Source: Bacillota bacterium (lineage in GTDB: Bacteria > Bacillota > Clostridia > Lachnospirales > Lachnospiraceae). Taken from it: a stretch of 64,000 nucleotides of DNA. Numbering within the stretch: the first letter of the stretch is position 1; the number at the start of each line of letters is the position of its first letter. The stretch lies in assembly GCA_023418475.1 (NCBI GenBank), contig JAEZZO010000073.1, positions 1-64,000 of the forward strand. Direction: 5' to 3'. Position numbers and translations under genes: made by a program. Below are positions 41,193-50,147 of the stretch, piece by piece. Under the pieces are notes generated by a model. It was given only the letters and a program-made list of their open reading frames with translations, ran no database searches and was not told the DNA's origin.

Positions 41193-43241
41193 ATGAAGAG
41201 AATTAAGATTTTTAAGTATGTATCAATTATAATACTAACGCTTTTCCTGGCATCGTTTTATTCTCGAACTGCATATGCCGATACGGATACCGGTAATTTT
41301 ACATATAACACATCTATCATGGGGATTATTGTTACAGGTTATACCGGCAATGACAGCAGTATAACAATTCCAAAGGAACTGAATGGACAAACCGTAGTAG
41401 GAATAGGAAACAATGCCTTCTCTTCTAATGCCTTCCTTGTAAGCATCATTATTCCGGATAGTATTACTAAGATAGGTGATAATGCATTCCGGGATTGTCC
41501 GAATTTGAGCAGTATAAGATTTAAGGGTGATGCGCCGTTCGTAGGAGAAATGGTATTTCTTAATTGTTCTTCAAACCTGAAAATATATTATGATGCATCA
41601 AAAGATGGGTTTAGTAATCCATGGAATGGTTTTCCGACAGAAGTATACATATCACAACCGGAAGTATCACCGGGACCTGGGAATACTTCTGTAACAGGAA
41701 TACAACTAAATCAAACTTCTGCAACCCTATTAACTGGTAATAGCCTAAGCCTGGTACCAGTGATCAGTCCGGCGGAGGCTGTGAACAAATCTGTATCCTG
41801 GAGCAGTAATAATCCGGCGGTTGCAATGGTTGATACCACAGGGACGGTAACAGCAGTTGGTGAAGGCATCGCAATCATTACCGCAACTTCGCAAGATGGC
41901 GGATTTACAGCTGCCTGCAGTATCAATGTATCGAATTTTAAAGCGATTCCGGATAATGAAATTGCAATCCCGCAAAATTATGATGCAATGAAGCTTTCCT
42001 GGACAAAAGTACAGGATGCTACAGGTTATGACATTTATCGTTCTAATAGTATAGATGGAGAATTTGTTAAAATTGCATCTGTGCTGGTGAATGAATTTAA
42101 AGATACCGGTCTAAAAACAGATACAGATTATTTTTATAAAATAAGAGCCTATCGAACAATAAAGGATAATCTGATCTATAGTGCTGATACACCGGTATTT
42201 AAAGGAAAAACACTCGATAAAAGTATTGGTTCAAGCTTATTTTTATATATGTCTGATTTAAAAAACAGAAACAGTGTATTGCAAAAAGCGGTTGCATTAC
42301 ATTACGGCGATCCGAATAATACCTGCGCTATTACGGTGAGCGAGGCTTTGCGAAGAATAGGCATAAATATTCCAAACTCAATTTGCAGGACGAATCAGGT
42401 GGAAGATCATCTTGCAGCCAGAGGCTGGAAACGGGAAATGAATTTAAACTTATTGCAGCCTGGAGATATCTGTTTCACTACAGATAAGTATGGCAATTTG
42501 CTTGGGGGACACTCTACACATACCTTTATCTTTATGGGGTGGGCAAATAAAGAGAAGACGCTGATGAATATCTGTGATAACCAGACCGGAAGATATAAAA
42601 GTGTACTTCATGAAAGAACAATTTACAGGTCAAGCATCACAGATGCTACTGCATTTTTCTATCATACCGGAATATCCAGTGTCACATCCATTCTAAAATT
42701 ACCGTCATCAGCTAAGGCTGACCCGATTGCTTTTAATAAAGTTAAAATAACATGGAATACGGCTGACGGTGCATATGGTTATAAAATCTACAGAGCCACA
42801 TCAAAATATGGCATCTACAGCTATATTGCAAGTACAAGAAATCAAACGTATACAGATACTTCGCTAAAAACCGGAAATACCTATTATTATAAAGTAAGAG
42901 CTTATAATTATAAGAACAGCCTTGTTATCTACGGAAACTATTCACAGATCCTTTCAGCGGCACCGGTATTATCAACCCCTTCGGCTAATCTGACTTCTGT
43001 GGCAAAGGGTAAAATAAAACTGAATTGGAAAGCAGTGAGCGGTGCAAACGGTTATCAGGTTTACCGCTCAGCTAGTAAGAATGGATCGTATACAAGAGTA
43101 TCCTCCACTTCATATACCTCCATTACGAATACAGGTCTTGTAAGCGGCAGAGTCTATTATTACAAGATCAGAGCATTCCGTAATATCGGTAAAACGAAAG
43201 TATACAGTAAATATTCCTATCAATCGAAGAAGGCTCTCTAA
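41193..43241 (+). CDS. Exported multidomain surface protein: BspA-like, Ig-like, FN3 and a Cys/His amidase-like domain
   Basis: A 682-residue exported protein. Signal peptide to about residue 29 (AYA|D). Then a BspA/LRR_5 segment (about 35-150: GIGNNAFSS, KIGDNAFRDC), a Big_2 Ig-like domain (about 165-245: SVSWSSNNPAVAMVD, VTAVGEGIAIITA), an FN3 domain (about 250-335), a central domain with Cys in NNTCAITVSEAL and His in GGHSTHTFIFMGW that looks like a CHAP/NlpC-type amidase fold, and two more FN3 domains. No LPXTG or membrane anchor at the end. AAGGAG precedes the ATG. Possibly a wall-active or adhesive protein; catalytic activity is inference. Confidence 0.8.
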   Translation: MKRIKIFKYVSIIILTLFLASFYSRTAYADTDTGNFTYNTSIMGIIVTGYTGNDSSITIPKELNGQTVVGIGNNAFSSNAFLVSIIIPDSITKIGDNAFRDCPNLSSIRFKGDAPFVGEMVFLNCSSNLKIYYDASKDGFSNPWNGFPTEVYISQPEVSPGPGNTSVTGIQLNQTSATLLTGNSLSLVPVISPAEAVNKSVSWSSNNPAVAMVDTTGTVTAVGEGIAIITATSQDGGFTAACSINVSNFKAIPDNEIAIPQNYDAMKLSWTKVQDATGYDIYRSNSIDGEFVKIASVLVNEFKDTGLKTDTDYFYKIRAYRTIKDNLIYSADTPVFKGKTLDKSIGSSLFLYMSDLKNRNSVLQKAVALHYGDPNNTCAITVSEALRRIGINIPNSICRTNQVEDHLAARGWKREMNLNLLQPGDICFTTDKYGNLLGGHSTHTFIFMGWANKEKTLMNICDNQTGRYKSVLHERTIYRSSITDATAFFYHTGISSVTSILKLPSSAKADPIAFNKVKITWNTADGAYGYKIYRATSKYGIYSYIASTRNQTYTDTSLKTGNTYYYKVRAYNYKNSLVIYGNYSQILSAAPVLSTPSANLTSVAKGKIKLNWKAVSGANGYQVYRSASKNGSYTRVSSTSYTSITNTGLVSGRVYYYKIRAFRNIGKTKVYSKYSYQSKKAL

Positions 43242-43263
43242 ACAAATATTAGCAAGCATTTGG

Positions 43264-43312
43264 ACCTGGAGGTATACGCTTAATGAAGGCGTATACCATC
43301 CAGGTCTTTTTT
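43264..43312 (+). terminator. Terminator after the surface-protein gene
   Basis: ACCTGGAGGTATACGC pairs with GCGTATAC and CCAGGT with a small bulge, then CTTTTTT. Confidence 0.88.
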
Positions 43313-43402
43313 GTTTCATAATACCGCCTATGAAATAAAACTCTCCGATGGATGCGCAGCAAAGGAATATGACATGCCAGCGAACAGTAACCTTTTGTTC
43401 CT
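43307..43402 (+). repeat. Post-terminator repeat element, variant copy C
   Basis: Starts in the T-run of the preceding terminator, with a hairpin TTTCATA/TATGAAA, CTCTCCGATGGATGCGCAGC and an end at CCTTTTGTTCC, the same frame of parts as copies A and B. The middle is replaced by GGAATATGACATGCCAGCGAACAGTAAC, linking this family to the GTGAACAGTAAC motif. Confidence 0.75.
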
Positions 43403-43470
43403 TTCACATCCATCTTTATAACCGGAGCAGGACTTTTGCTCTTTGAAAATACAGAAGGATTTCCAAGATA

Positions 43471-43740
43471 CTAAGAAGTGTTGATTATATCATGATCGAG
43501 GGTGATCCGGAAAATGTTGATGCGCAGTATCGTACCGAATTCTCTGTAAAAGCTTTAAAGGATGCAGGTATGGATGTAAAATGCCTTGATGATGAAGTTG
43601 GTAACTGTGATCAGGTTACAGCTCAGCAGTTGGTTGCGAATGCGCTCAGCCAGTATGGCGAGGATATTGAAGTAGTATTCTGTAATAACGATGCTATGGC
43701 ACTGGGTGCTTTACAGGCTATTGATGCAGCTGTTGACTTT
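43471..43740 (+). pseudogene. Internal fragment of an MglB-like galactose-binding protein gene
   Basis: From about 43471 the frame reads VDYIMIEGDPENVDAQYRT, then LVANALSQYGEDIEVVFCNNDAMALGALQAID, which is the hinge region of periplasmic galactose/glucose binding proteins (MglB). The signal peptide, N-terminal lobe and C-terminal end are all missing. After about 43740 the same frame runs on through unrelated codons into the next gene, so the apparent long open frame (43492-44544) is a chance joining. Gene debris from deletion or recombination. Confidence 0.8.
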
Positions 43741-43938
43741 ATAAGTGGTAAAACAAATGATTATTATATTGGTTGTGACTATGTAAAGGTTATGCAGTTG
43801 AAAATGGGCGTACTTACATTCATCCGTACTTTTTTTTACAATTCATTTAGACTAATTGTAGCTTCAGCTACAGAAATAATAAACAAAGAAGATATAATAG
43901 GAATGGAAATAAGGCATAATAAAACACAGGAGGTAAGT

Positions 43939-44544
43939 ATGAGTGCATTTTTAGGACCAATCCATTTCTGGTTATATCATAAAATACAGCTGCAGCAGGA
44001 TATGATAGAAAAAATTATAGCGATAGGTGGAGAATTTTCAGACAGATTAAGAGCAGATTTAGAGGAAAGATATGGTGCGGCAGTGGAAGGAACGCTGGAA
44101 GAAAATATTGATCAAGGCAATATCCATGGCTGGCTGCAGACTGCTGTATCACAGGTAGAGTATAAGCTGGCTGGCTGCGTAACTTTTTTATTAGAAAAAG
44201 ATCCGGAAAACCTGCAGAAATTAAAAAAAGTTTTTCAAGAAAAGGGCGAGGAGGAAGCGGCGCTTACTTCCTGCAGTAATGTGGCAGAAGCCTATAAAGT
44301 AATCAGTGACAGTCTCTTGGACGGAATGCCCTGCGATCATGCCAATGCTATCCTGGAGGAAACGAATGAGAAAGTAATATGGTTAAGAAACCTTTGTGTC
44401 CACAGTCAGTATTGGGAAGAAGCGCACGGAAATATTGATATCTATTATATGCTTCGAGACGAGTTTATCAAGGGAATTCTTACTGGAAGCGATTTCGAAT
44501 ATGTGAAAATGGATGAAGTTACAAGTATGATTAAGAAGCTATAA
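43939..44544 (+). CDS. Unrecognised alpha-helical protein next to hemerythrin
   Basis: A 201-residue cytoplasmic, apparently all-helical protein I cannot name. It begins SAFLGPIHFWLYHKIQLQQDM and has several His, Cys and acidic residues on likely helix faces: PIHFWLYHK, CDHANAI, CVHSQYWEEAHGNIDIYYMLRDEF. The pattern would suit a metal- or haem-binding helical bundle. The start ATG 43939 has CAGGAGG 5 nt upstream and is clearly preferable to any start in the mglB fragment upstream. The next gene, 149 bp on, encodes a hemerythrin, so an oxygen- or NO-related role is a guess. Confidence 0.75.
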   Translation: MSAFLGPIHFWLYHKIQLQQDMIEKIIAIGGEFSDRLRADLEERYGAAVEGTLEENIDQGNIHGWLQTAVSQVEYKLAGCVTFLLEKDPENLQKLKKVFQEKGEEEAALTSCSNVAEAYKVISDSLLDGMPCDHANAILEETNEKVIWLRNLCVHSQYWEEAHGNIDIYYMLRDEFIKGILTGSDFEYVKMDEVTSMIKKL

Positions 44545-44659
44545 ACTTAGAGCACACAAGAAAAATGAAGAAAAAGGAAGTGGGAAAAAATCTTCACCAA
44601 TTATTTGAGATGCCGTTTTGTGGTATCATGATTTATGTGTGAAAGAATAATCACTTGCA

Positions 44660-44678
44660 TGCGCACGAAACATGCGCA
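44660..44678 (+). repeat. TGCGCA-TGCGCA hairpin next to a ribosome binding site
   Basis: Two copies of the self-complementary TGCGCA (44660-44665, 44673-44678), directly upstream of AGGAAGG. Nearly the same arrangement (ATGCGCAC..., TGCGCAGGAA) stands before the CarB-type permease at 54534-54552. Confidence 0.55.
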
Positions 44679-44693
44679 GGAAGGAAAGAAACT

Positions 44694-45251
44694 ATGAATG
44701 GTATTCAGCTGATGGTGGAAGAGCATAAGAACATTATGAGGATGCTCAGGGTCATGAGAAAAGCCAGCTATAAGATTTTGGATGGAGAAGCAATCTCCTT
44801 TGAAGATTTTGATAAAATGATTGACTTTGTCAGGAAATACGCGGATGAACATCATCATGGGAAAGAAGAAAAGATCCTGTTTCGGGAAATGGTGGACAAT
44901 CTCGGAACGATGGGTAATAAATTAATAACCCATGGGATGCTTGTGGAACATGATTGGGGAAGGCTGTATATCAGTGAGCTAACAGCGGCACTGGAGCTGG
45001 TTAAAGCTGGAGAAAGTGAGAGCAGGCTGGATGTGATTGCGAATGCAGTCGGTTACGCCAATCACCTTGCAAGGCACATCAGCAAAGAAGATTCTGTGGT
45101 TTATACCTTTGCACAAAGACAATTAAAGCCTGAGATACTGGAAAGTGTGAACAGGATGACGGATTTTTTTGAGCAGGAGGCCGAGCAAAAAGGAATACAG
45201 GTACATTATATGAATAGCCTGAAAGAGTTGGAAGCAAAGTATCTAAATTGA
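44694..45251 (+). CDS. Hemerythrin HHE domain protein
   Basis: A 185-residue hemerythrin-like protein. Non-haem di-iron ligands are placed along four helices: EHKNIMRML (His about 10), DEHHHGKEEKILF (His and Glu), HGMLVEHDWGR and YANHLARHISKEDSVVY. Related proteins bind oxygen or nitric oxide or help repair iron-sulfur centres. AAGGAAAG precedes ATG 44694. Ends near a terminator followed by repeat copy B. Confidence 0.92.
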   Translation: MNGIQLMVEEHKNIMRMLRVMRKASYKILDGEAISFEDFDKMIDFVRKYADEHHHGKEEKILFREMVDNLGTMGNKLITHGMLVEHDWGRLYISELTAALELVKAGESESRLDVIANAVGYANHLARHISKEDSVVYTFAQRQLKPEILESVNRMTDFFEQEAEQKGIQVHYMNSLKELEAKYLN

Positions 45252-45285
45252 CTTATATATTCAAACTGAAATTAACTGTATAGAA

Positions 45286-45327
45286 AAAGGAGGGACATAC
45301 CGGGAAGGCTTGTCCCTTCTTTTTTTA
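45286..45327 (+). terminator. Terminator after the hemerythrin gene
   Basis: AAAGGAGGGACA pairs with TGTCCCTTCTTT (12 bp with one G-U), followed by a T-run in which repeat copy B begins. Confidence 0.85.
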
Positions 45328-45452
45328 TTACATAGGAAAGTTCGTCCTATGTAATAAAGCTCTCCGGGAGGATGCGCAGCTTCGCGCGCGGAACAAAAGC
45401 TGTGCATTATAGATTTATAATCGCGAGAGTGCGCGAAGCACACTTTTGTTCT
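45321..45452 (+). repeat. Post-terminator repeat element, full copy B
   Basis: About 132 bp, with only some seven differences from copy A (40842-40974); the changes include CTGCGGG to CTCCGGG and AGATCT to AGATTT in the inner palindrome. Same orientation as copy A relative to the upstream gene. Confidence 0.85.
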
Positions 45453-45737
45453 TACATAGACAATACAGATGCTATAAAGTAGCTTTGCTGATAAATGTAA
45501 TGCGGCATAGATTATTTCACTTTTTCAATCATGATGCTGCATAGCGGCATCCGATAACGGCATTGTGACAGTAATGGATAAGGCTCCTTATGATACAATT
45601 TATTTGATATAAGAGAGATATATTATAGAAAAAATAGGAATAATAGTAGAATAATGGCATGAATTTGCCACTATTCTAGGAGATATTATAATAAAAAGGT
45701 AATAAAGTAAGCAGAAGAGAAAATAAAAATACTGGTT
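45453..45737. other. Gene-free region with two hairpins
   Basis: It holds GATGC/GCATC (about 45530-45552) and AGAATA-TGGCA pairing with TGCCA-TATTCT (45648-45677, one mismatch). Neither has a T-run. No gene seen. Confidence 0.5.
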
Positions 45738-45770
45738 TTTAAGCTTACTTTAAGCTTTTGTAACTATAAT
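45738..45770 (+). promoter_or_regulatory. Promoter with tandem response-regulator box
   Basis: TTTAAGCTT occurs at 45738-45746 and 45749-45757, an 11-bp direct repeat, and TATAAT is at 45765-45770. The repeats replace a consensus -35. OmpR/PhoB-type regulators bind 11-bp-spaced direct repeats in this place, so autoregulation by the gene just downstream is likely. Confidence 0.65.
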
Positions 45771-45831
45771 AATGCTTGGGCAGGACAATTAGTAGATTAG
45801 AAAGGAATCTGATTGGTATAAGGAGAGATAT

Positions 45832-46506
45832 ATGCGTTTGCTATTGGTTGAAGATGAACACGGTTTAGCTGATTCACTAAGCTTGGTATTAAAAAAAGAA
45901 AATTATATCGTTGATAACAGTTATGACGGAGAAAATGGTCTTCATGCTGCGTTATCCGAGATTTATGATGTGATTATTCTGGATGTGATGCTTCCGAAAA
46001 TGAATGGCTTTGATGTACTGAAAACCTTACGGGAAGAAAATGTAGCTACCCCTATATTGTTGCTTACTGCAAAATACGCTATTTCTGATAAGGTTAAGGG
46101 ATTGGATATTGGAGCAGATGATTACCTGACAAAGCCATTTGTGATGGAAGAGTTACTTGCGCGTATTCGTGCACTTGGTCGAAGGCAAGGGGAGCTGCAT
46201 AACGACATTCTAAGTTTTGGAGATATGGAATTATATCCTGGCAAGTCAAAAATATATTGCAGGGTTACCGGTAAATCAGTACAGCTGGCACAAAAAGAAT
46301 TACAGATACTGGAATATCTGATGTTGAATAAGAATCAAATTGTCACGAAAGAACAGATTTTTATTAAGGTATGGGGATATGAAAGTAGTGCAGAATACGG
46401 AAATGTTGAAGTATACATTTCATTTACTCGAAAAAAAATTGCTTTTATCGGATCAAGGGTAAAAATTAAAGCGGTGCGTTTGATCGGTTATGAATTGGAG
46501 GAATGA
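45832..46506 (+). CDS. OmpR family response regulator
   Basis: A 224-residue regulator with a receiver domain (VEDEHG, phospho-Asp in VIILDVMLPKMNG, LLTAK, YLTKPF) and a C-terminal winged helix (about residues 125-222) with the transactivation-loop pattern NKNQIVTKEQIFIKVWGYE. It pairs with the kinase that follows 1 bp later. Ribosome site AAGGAGAG. Its targets may include the teichoic-acid-type glycosyltransferase downstream and its own promoter. Confidence 0.94.
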   Translation: MRLLLVEDEHGLADSLSLVLKKENYIVDNSYDGENGLHAALSEIYDVIILDVMLPKMNGFDVLKTLREENVATPILLLTAKYAISDKVKGLDIGADDYLTKPFVMEELLARIRALGRRQGELHNDILSFGDMELYPGKSKIYCRVTGKSVQLAQKELQILEYLMLNKNQIVTKEQIFIKVWGYESSAEYGNVEVYISFTRKKIAFIGSRVKIKAVRLIGYELEE

Positions 46507-46507
46507 A

Positions 46508-47692
46508 ATGTTTAATAGTCTGCGCAGAAAAATAATCACGATTATTATGAGTGCCTTGACAATTCTGATTGTCAGTATCTTAATTGCAATCTATATGGTG
46601 AACTATTTAAAAAGCACACAAAACACAGAGCTGATTTTAAGAAAGTTGTGTTGGCAGAGAGGATTTGAATTACTTCAAACAGAAACGGATAAAATTAGTC
46701 CGTCCACCTATTATTTAGTTCAGGTGGAGAAGGATAATCAGACAATTCTTCGAATGTCCAATGATAAGAATTCAGGTTATACGGATCAGGAGCTATCTGA
46801 TATGGCACTTGAAGTAATTCAAAGAGATAATACCAGAGGAGAGATAGAAAATTTATCTTATTATAAGGCAGTAAGAATCAGAGGAACCTATATTTCTTTT
46901 TTCAATACAAATTCCCAGAAAAGCTATTTTAATACTTTGTTTTATACGATTTTAATTTTTGGGTTAATCGGATTGGTTCTATTATTTTTAATCTCGATAT
47001 GGCTTTCGAAATGGCTGATTACTCCGATAGAGGAGACTTTTCATAAGCAAAAACAATTTATCTCGGATGCCAGTCATGAGCTTAAGACACCGATTACCAT
47101 CATTTCATCCAATGTGGATGCGCTGGAGAGGGAAAACGGAGAGAGTAAATGGATAGATTATATTCGAAGTGAGACGTTAAGGATGAATCGTCTGATTTCA
47201 GATCTCTTACAGCTTGCAACACTGGATTTTGACGAGGATAGGAGTATATTCACCAGAATCGATTTCAGTGAACTGGTCATGAGTACAACGCTACCGTTCG
47301 AAAGTGTGGCATATGAAAAGCAGATCGGTTTGGAGGAGGCAATTGATGAGAATATCTATATTCTGGGAGATAGCATAAAACTTGCGCAGTTGATTGTTAT
47401 ATTAATAGATAATGCCCTGAATTATACAGAACCGGAAGGGAAGATCCGAGTTGAGTTGAAAAAATACCGTGAGAAAAGAATTCTTACTGTTTCAAATACA
47501 GGAAAGGAGATACCGGCTTCTGAAAGAGAACTTATTTTTGAACGCTTCTACCGTGTAAATAAAGCAAGGACCAGAGAAAAAGGAAATTATGGTCTGGGTC
47601 TCTCCATCGCAAAATCGATTACACAGCTTCATAATGGCAGAATATCTGTTTGCTGTAAAAATAATACAACAATATTTAAAGTAACATTGTAA
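46508..47692 (+). CDS. Sensor histidine kinase, EnvZ/PhoR type
   Basis: A 394-residue membrane kinase. Membrane helices near residues 10-30 and 145-170 flank a short extracytoplasmic domain of about 115 residues. A HAMP linker leads to the HisKA motif FISDASHELKTPITII and an ATPase domain with ILIDNALNYTEPEG, VSNTGKEIP and NYGLGLSIAKSI. The Asp of the usual DTG box is replaced by Asn (SNTGKEI), which is common in this class. ATG 46508 has GGAGG 6 nt upstream within the regulator gene's end. Confidence 0.94.
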   Translation: MFNSLRRKIITIIMSALTILIVSILIAIYMVNYLKSTQNTELILRKLCWQRGFELLQTETDKISPSTYYLVQVEKDNQTILRMSNDKNSGYTDQELSDMALEVIQRDNTRGEIENLSYYKAVRIRGTYISFFNTNSQKSYFNTLFYTILIFGLIGLVLLFLISIWLSKWLITPIEETFHKQKQFISDASHELKTPITIISSNVDALERENGESKWIDYIRSETLRMNRLISDLLQLATLDFDEDRSIFTRIDFSELVMSTTLPFESVAYEKQIGLEEAIDENIYILGDSIKLAQLIVILIDNALNYTEPEGKIRVELKKYREKRILTVSNTGKEIPASERELIFERFYRVNKARTREKGNYGLGLSIAKSITQLHNGRISVCCKNNTTIFKVTL

Positions 47693-47732
47693 CAATTACC
47701 GGGCATTCGCAGTAATTAAAGGAGGTAAGCAA

Positions 47733-50057
47733 ATGAAGGTAAGTATTATAATCCCATTTCAGAAAGGAATATCCTATCTGGAAGACTGTTTGCAAAGTCT
47801 GATAGCACAGACTTATCAGGAAATGGAGGTAATTCTTATTCTGGATCATGTGAAGGAGGAGCTGGAACAATTGTTGTCTGCATTTCATAAGCAGCTAAAT
47901 TTAACGGTGACCAATATGCCAGAGAATAGTATGGGGGTTGCCGCTGCCAGAAACCTTGGGATAACTCTAGCAAAGGGGGATTATATTTATTTCCTGGACA
48001 GTGATGACTATCTGGATGAGAACACACTAATGAAACTTATGACAGATGCTTTTGATTTCCCGGATATCGTATTTGGAGAGATTAGGAATACCTGGTTTAA
48101 GCGAAGCACTTTTCTGGCGAATCCAGGGGAGTATACCAATGAAACTTCCACAGAAGAAAATATATATGATGCATCGGATACAAATAAAGAGGAAGAAGAT
48201 GAGGATACGGAAAATGATAGCAACACAGAGCTAAGCAATCTCGGTAAAGCATTTCGGAATACAATTGATGCCGAAATTTTACGAAACAATGCAGAGATCG
48301 CATACCATTCTCTGATTACCAGTAAAAAAGGTTTAAAAGATATTTCGGTATTAAACATATTAATGAAACGGACACTTATTACAAATTATAATCTGCGTTT
48401 TTATGAAAGGGCGGTATATCTTTCCGATTATCCCTTCCTGTTTCAAGTATTGCATTATGCCAATTCCTTTTATTATCAGCAAAAAGCAATATATATAAAA
48501 CGAAAACACAATGATCCGATTAATATGCCTTCTCTGAGCCAGAAATATAGTGGAAGGGAATATATGGAATATATTGATACCTTCCGTTATGCGATTGGAT
48601 TGCAGGAGATAACGCCAAAGCTTCATACTTTTCTTTATCAAAAACTGTTTCGCTATTATGAGACAAGCTTTATTCCCAGACTGTACAGAGCCTCCGATCC
48701 ATCCCGTCTGCAGGATGGTTTTGATGAATTACATAAATTAATGCTTCATCAGGAGGATACGATCTTAAAAAGCTGCCATGGCTATAGCAAACGATTGCTA
48801 CAGGCTCTGATAGGAGCAGACAGAAAGAAAGCAGCGTCTGTCGCCAATCTTCATTTTAAGTGGAAAAAAATAAAGAAATTATTTAAGAATAAGAATGAAT
48901 TTAAGAAATTTATATATAAACATTTATTTTTGAAGAAAGGTATGAAGGATAATTGGGTATTATGCGAAAGCTTTTTCGGAAAAAGTTATTCTGATAGTCC
49001 CAAATATATATATGAATATGTATCGAAGAACTATCCGGGAAGATATCGATTTATCTGGGTTATGAATAAAAAACAAACTGAAATTCCATATCGGCATAAA
49101 AAAATAAGACGTTACAGTCTTTTCTATTATTATTACCTGGCGCGCTGTAAATACCATGTCTTTAATGGAAGACAGCCGATATGGGTAAAAAAACGAAGAG
49201 GTAATATATTCCTGCAGACATGGCATGGCACTCCGCTAAAGCGGCTGGTCTTTGATATGGAAGATGTCAGTTCAGCGACGGCCAGATATAAGAAACAGGT
49301 TTACAGACAATCCAGAGCCTGGGATTACCTAATTGCTCCCAATCAGTATTCTTCCGATATTTTTAGAAATTGTTTTTTATATAATAAAGAAATACTGGAA
49401 ACAGGTTATCCCAGAAATGATATATTACATACCCCGGATAAGAATCTGCTTATGAAACAATTGAAGAAGAGACTTATGCTGCCTTCTGATAAAAAAGTAA
49501 TATTATATGCACCTACCTGGAGAGATGATGAATTTTATCAAAAAGGGAAGTATAAATTTCAACTGCAGCTGGACTTACAATTACTTAAAAAGTATCTAAA
49601 AGAAGAGTATATTATACTGCTGCGAACCCACTATTTTATTGCAGATCAAATAGACATGACAGGCTTAGAAGATTTTGCATATGATTTCAGTAAATATGAT
49701 GATATCGCACAATTATATCTGATTTCAGATCTGCTGATCACAGATTACTCCTCTGTCTTCTTTGATTATGCTAATTTAAAGCGCCCCATGCTCTTCTTTA
49801 TGTACGATTTAGAGAAATACAGGGATGTACTCCGAGGTTTTTACATTAATATAGAAGATGAACTGCCAGGACCAATTCTTAAAACATCGCAAGAAGTACT
49901 AAATGCTGTTTTGTCTGTTGAATTGATAAAGCACAAATATAATAGTAAGTATGAACAGTTTTATCAGAAGTATTGTTCATGGGAGAAGGGGAATGCATCC
50001 CAAAATGTGGCACATAGAGTATTCTGTTTAGAAAGTAAAACAGAAGAAAGTGCTTAG
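47733..50057 (+). CDS. Bifunctional GT2 glycosyltransferase / CDP-glycerol glycerophosphotransferase
   Basis: A 774-residue fusion. Residues 1-230 form a GT-A family 2 domain (SIIIPFQKGISYLEDCLQSL, AAARNLGITLAKGDYIYFLDSDDYLDE with the DxD-type site) with an odd acidic insertion near 145-165 (EEEDEDTENDSN). Residues about 400-760 are a TagF/TagB-like polyglycerolphosphate transferase (FLQTWHGTPLKRL, APTWRDDEF, LLITDYSSVFFDYANLKRPMLFF). It probably builds teichoic acid or a phosphoglycerol-decorated surface polymer on the cytoplasmic side. AGGAGG precedes the ATG. It may be cotranscribed with the two-component genes (41-bp gap). Confidence 0.9.
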   Translation: MKVSIIIPFQKGISYLEDCLQSLIAQTYQEMEVILILDHVKEELEQLLSAFHKQLNLTVTNMPENSMGVAAARNLGITLAKGDYIYFLDSDDYLDENTLMKLMTDAFDFPDIVFGEIRNTWFKRSTFLANPGEYTNETSTEENIYDASDTNKEEEDEDTENDSNTELSNLGKAFRNTIDAEILRNNAEIAYHSLITSKKGLKDISVLNILMKRTLITNYNLRFYERAVYLSDYPFLFQVLHYANSFYYQQKAIYIKRKHNDPINMPSLSQKYSGREYMEYIDTFRYAIGLQEITPKLHTFLYQKLFRYYETSFIPRLYRASDPSRLQDGFDELHKLMLHQEDTILKSCHGYSKRLLQALIGADRKKAASVANLHFKWKKIKKLFKNKNEFKKFIYKHLFLKKGMKDNWVLCESFFGKSYSDSPKYIYEYVSKNYPGRYRFIWVMNKKQTEIPYRHKKIRRYSLFYYYYLARCKYHVFNGRQPIWVKKRRGNIFLQTWHGTPLKRLVFDMEDVSSATARYKKQVYRQSRAWDYLIAPNQYSSDIFRNCFLYNKEILETGYPRNDILHTPDKNLLMKQLKKRLMLPSDKKVILYAPTWRDDEFYQKGKYKFQLQLDLQLLKKYLKEEYIILLRTHYFIADQIDMTGLEDFAYDFSKYDDIAQLYLISDLLITDYSSVFFDYANLKRPMLFFMYDLEKYRDVLRGFYINIEDELPGPILKTSQEVLNAVLSVELIKHKYNSKYEQFYQKYCSWEKGNASQNVAHRVFCLESKTEESA

Positions 50058-50077
50058 TCTTCACATCAACCAATCAG

Positions 50078-50120
50078 AAAAGGGGCTGTCACATTCCACA
50101 TCATGTGATAGCCCCTTTAT
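50078..50120. terminator. Terminator between the glycosyltransferase and zinc-ribbon genes
   Basis: AAAAGGGGCT pairs with AGCCCCTTT, and inside it CACAT with ATGTG; A/T-rich flanks let it serve both converging genes. Confidence 0.85.
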
Positions 50121-50147
50121 ACATTCAAACCGGATATCTATAAATAT

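Noticed and set aside
43492..44544. A single 350-residue fusion of MglB-like and helical protein
   Set aside because: The first part is only an internal MglB fragment; a perfect AGGAGG and ATG at 43939 start the second part. The open frame is a chance joining.
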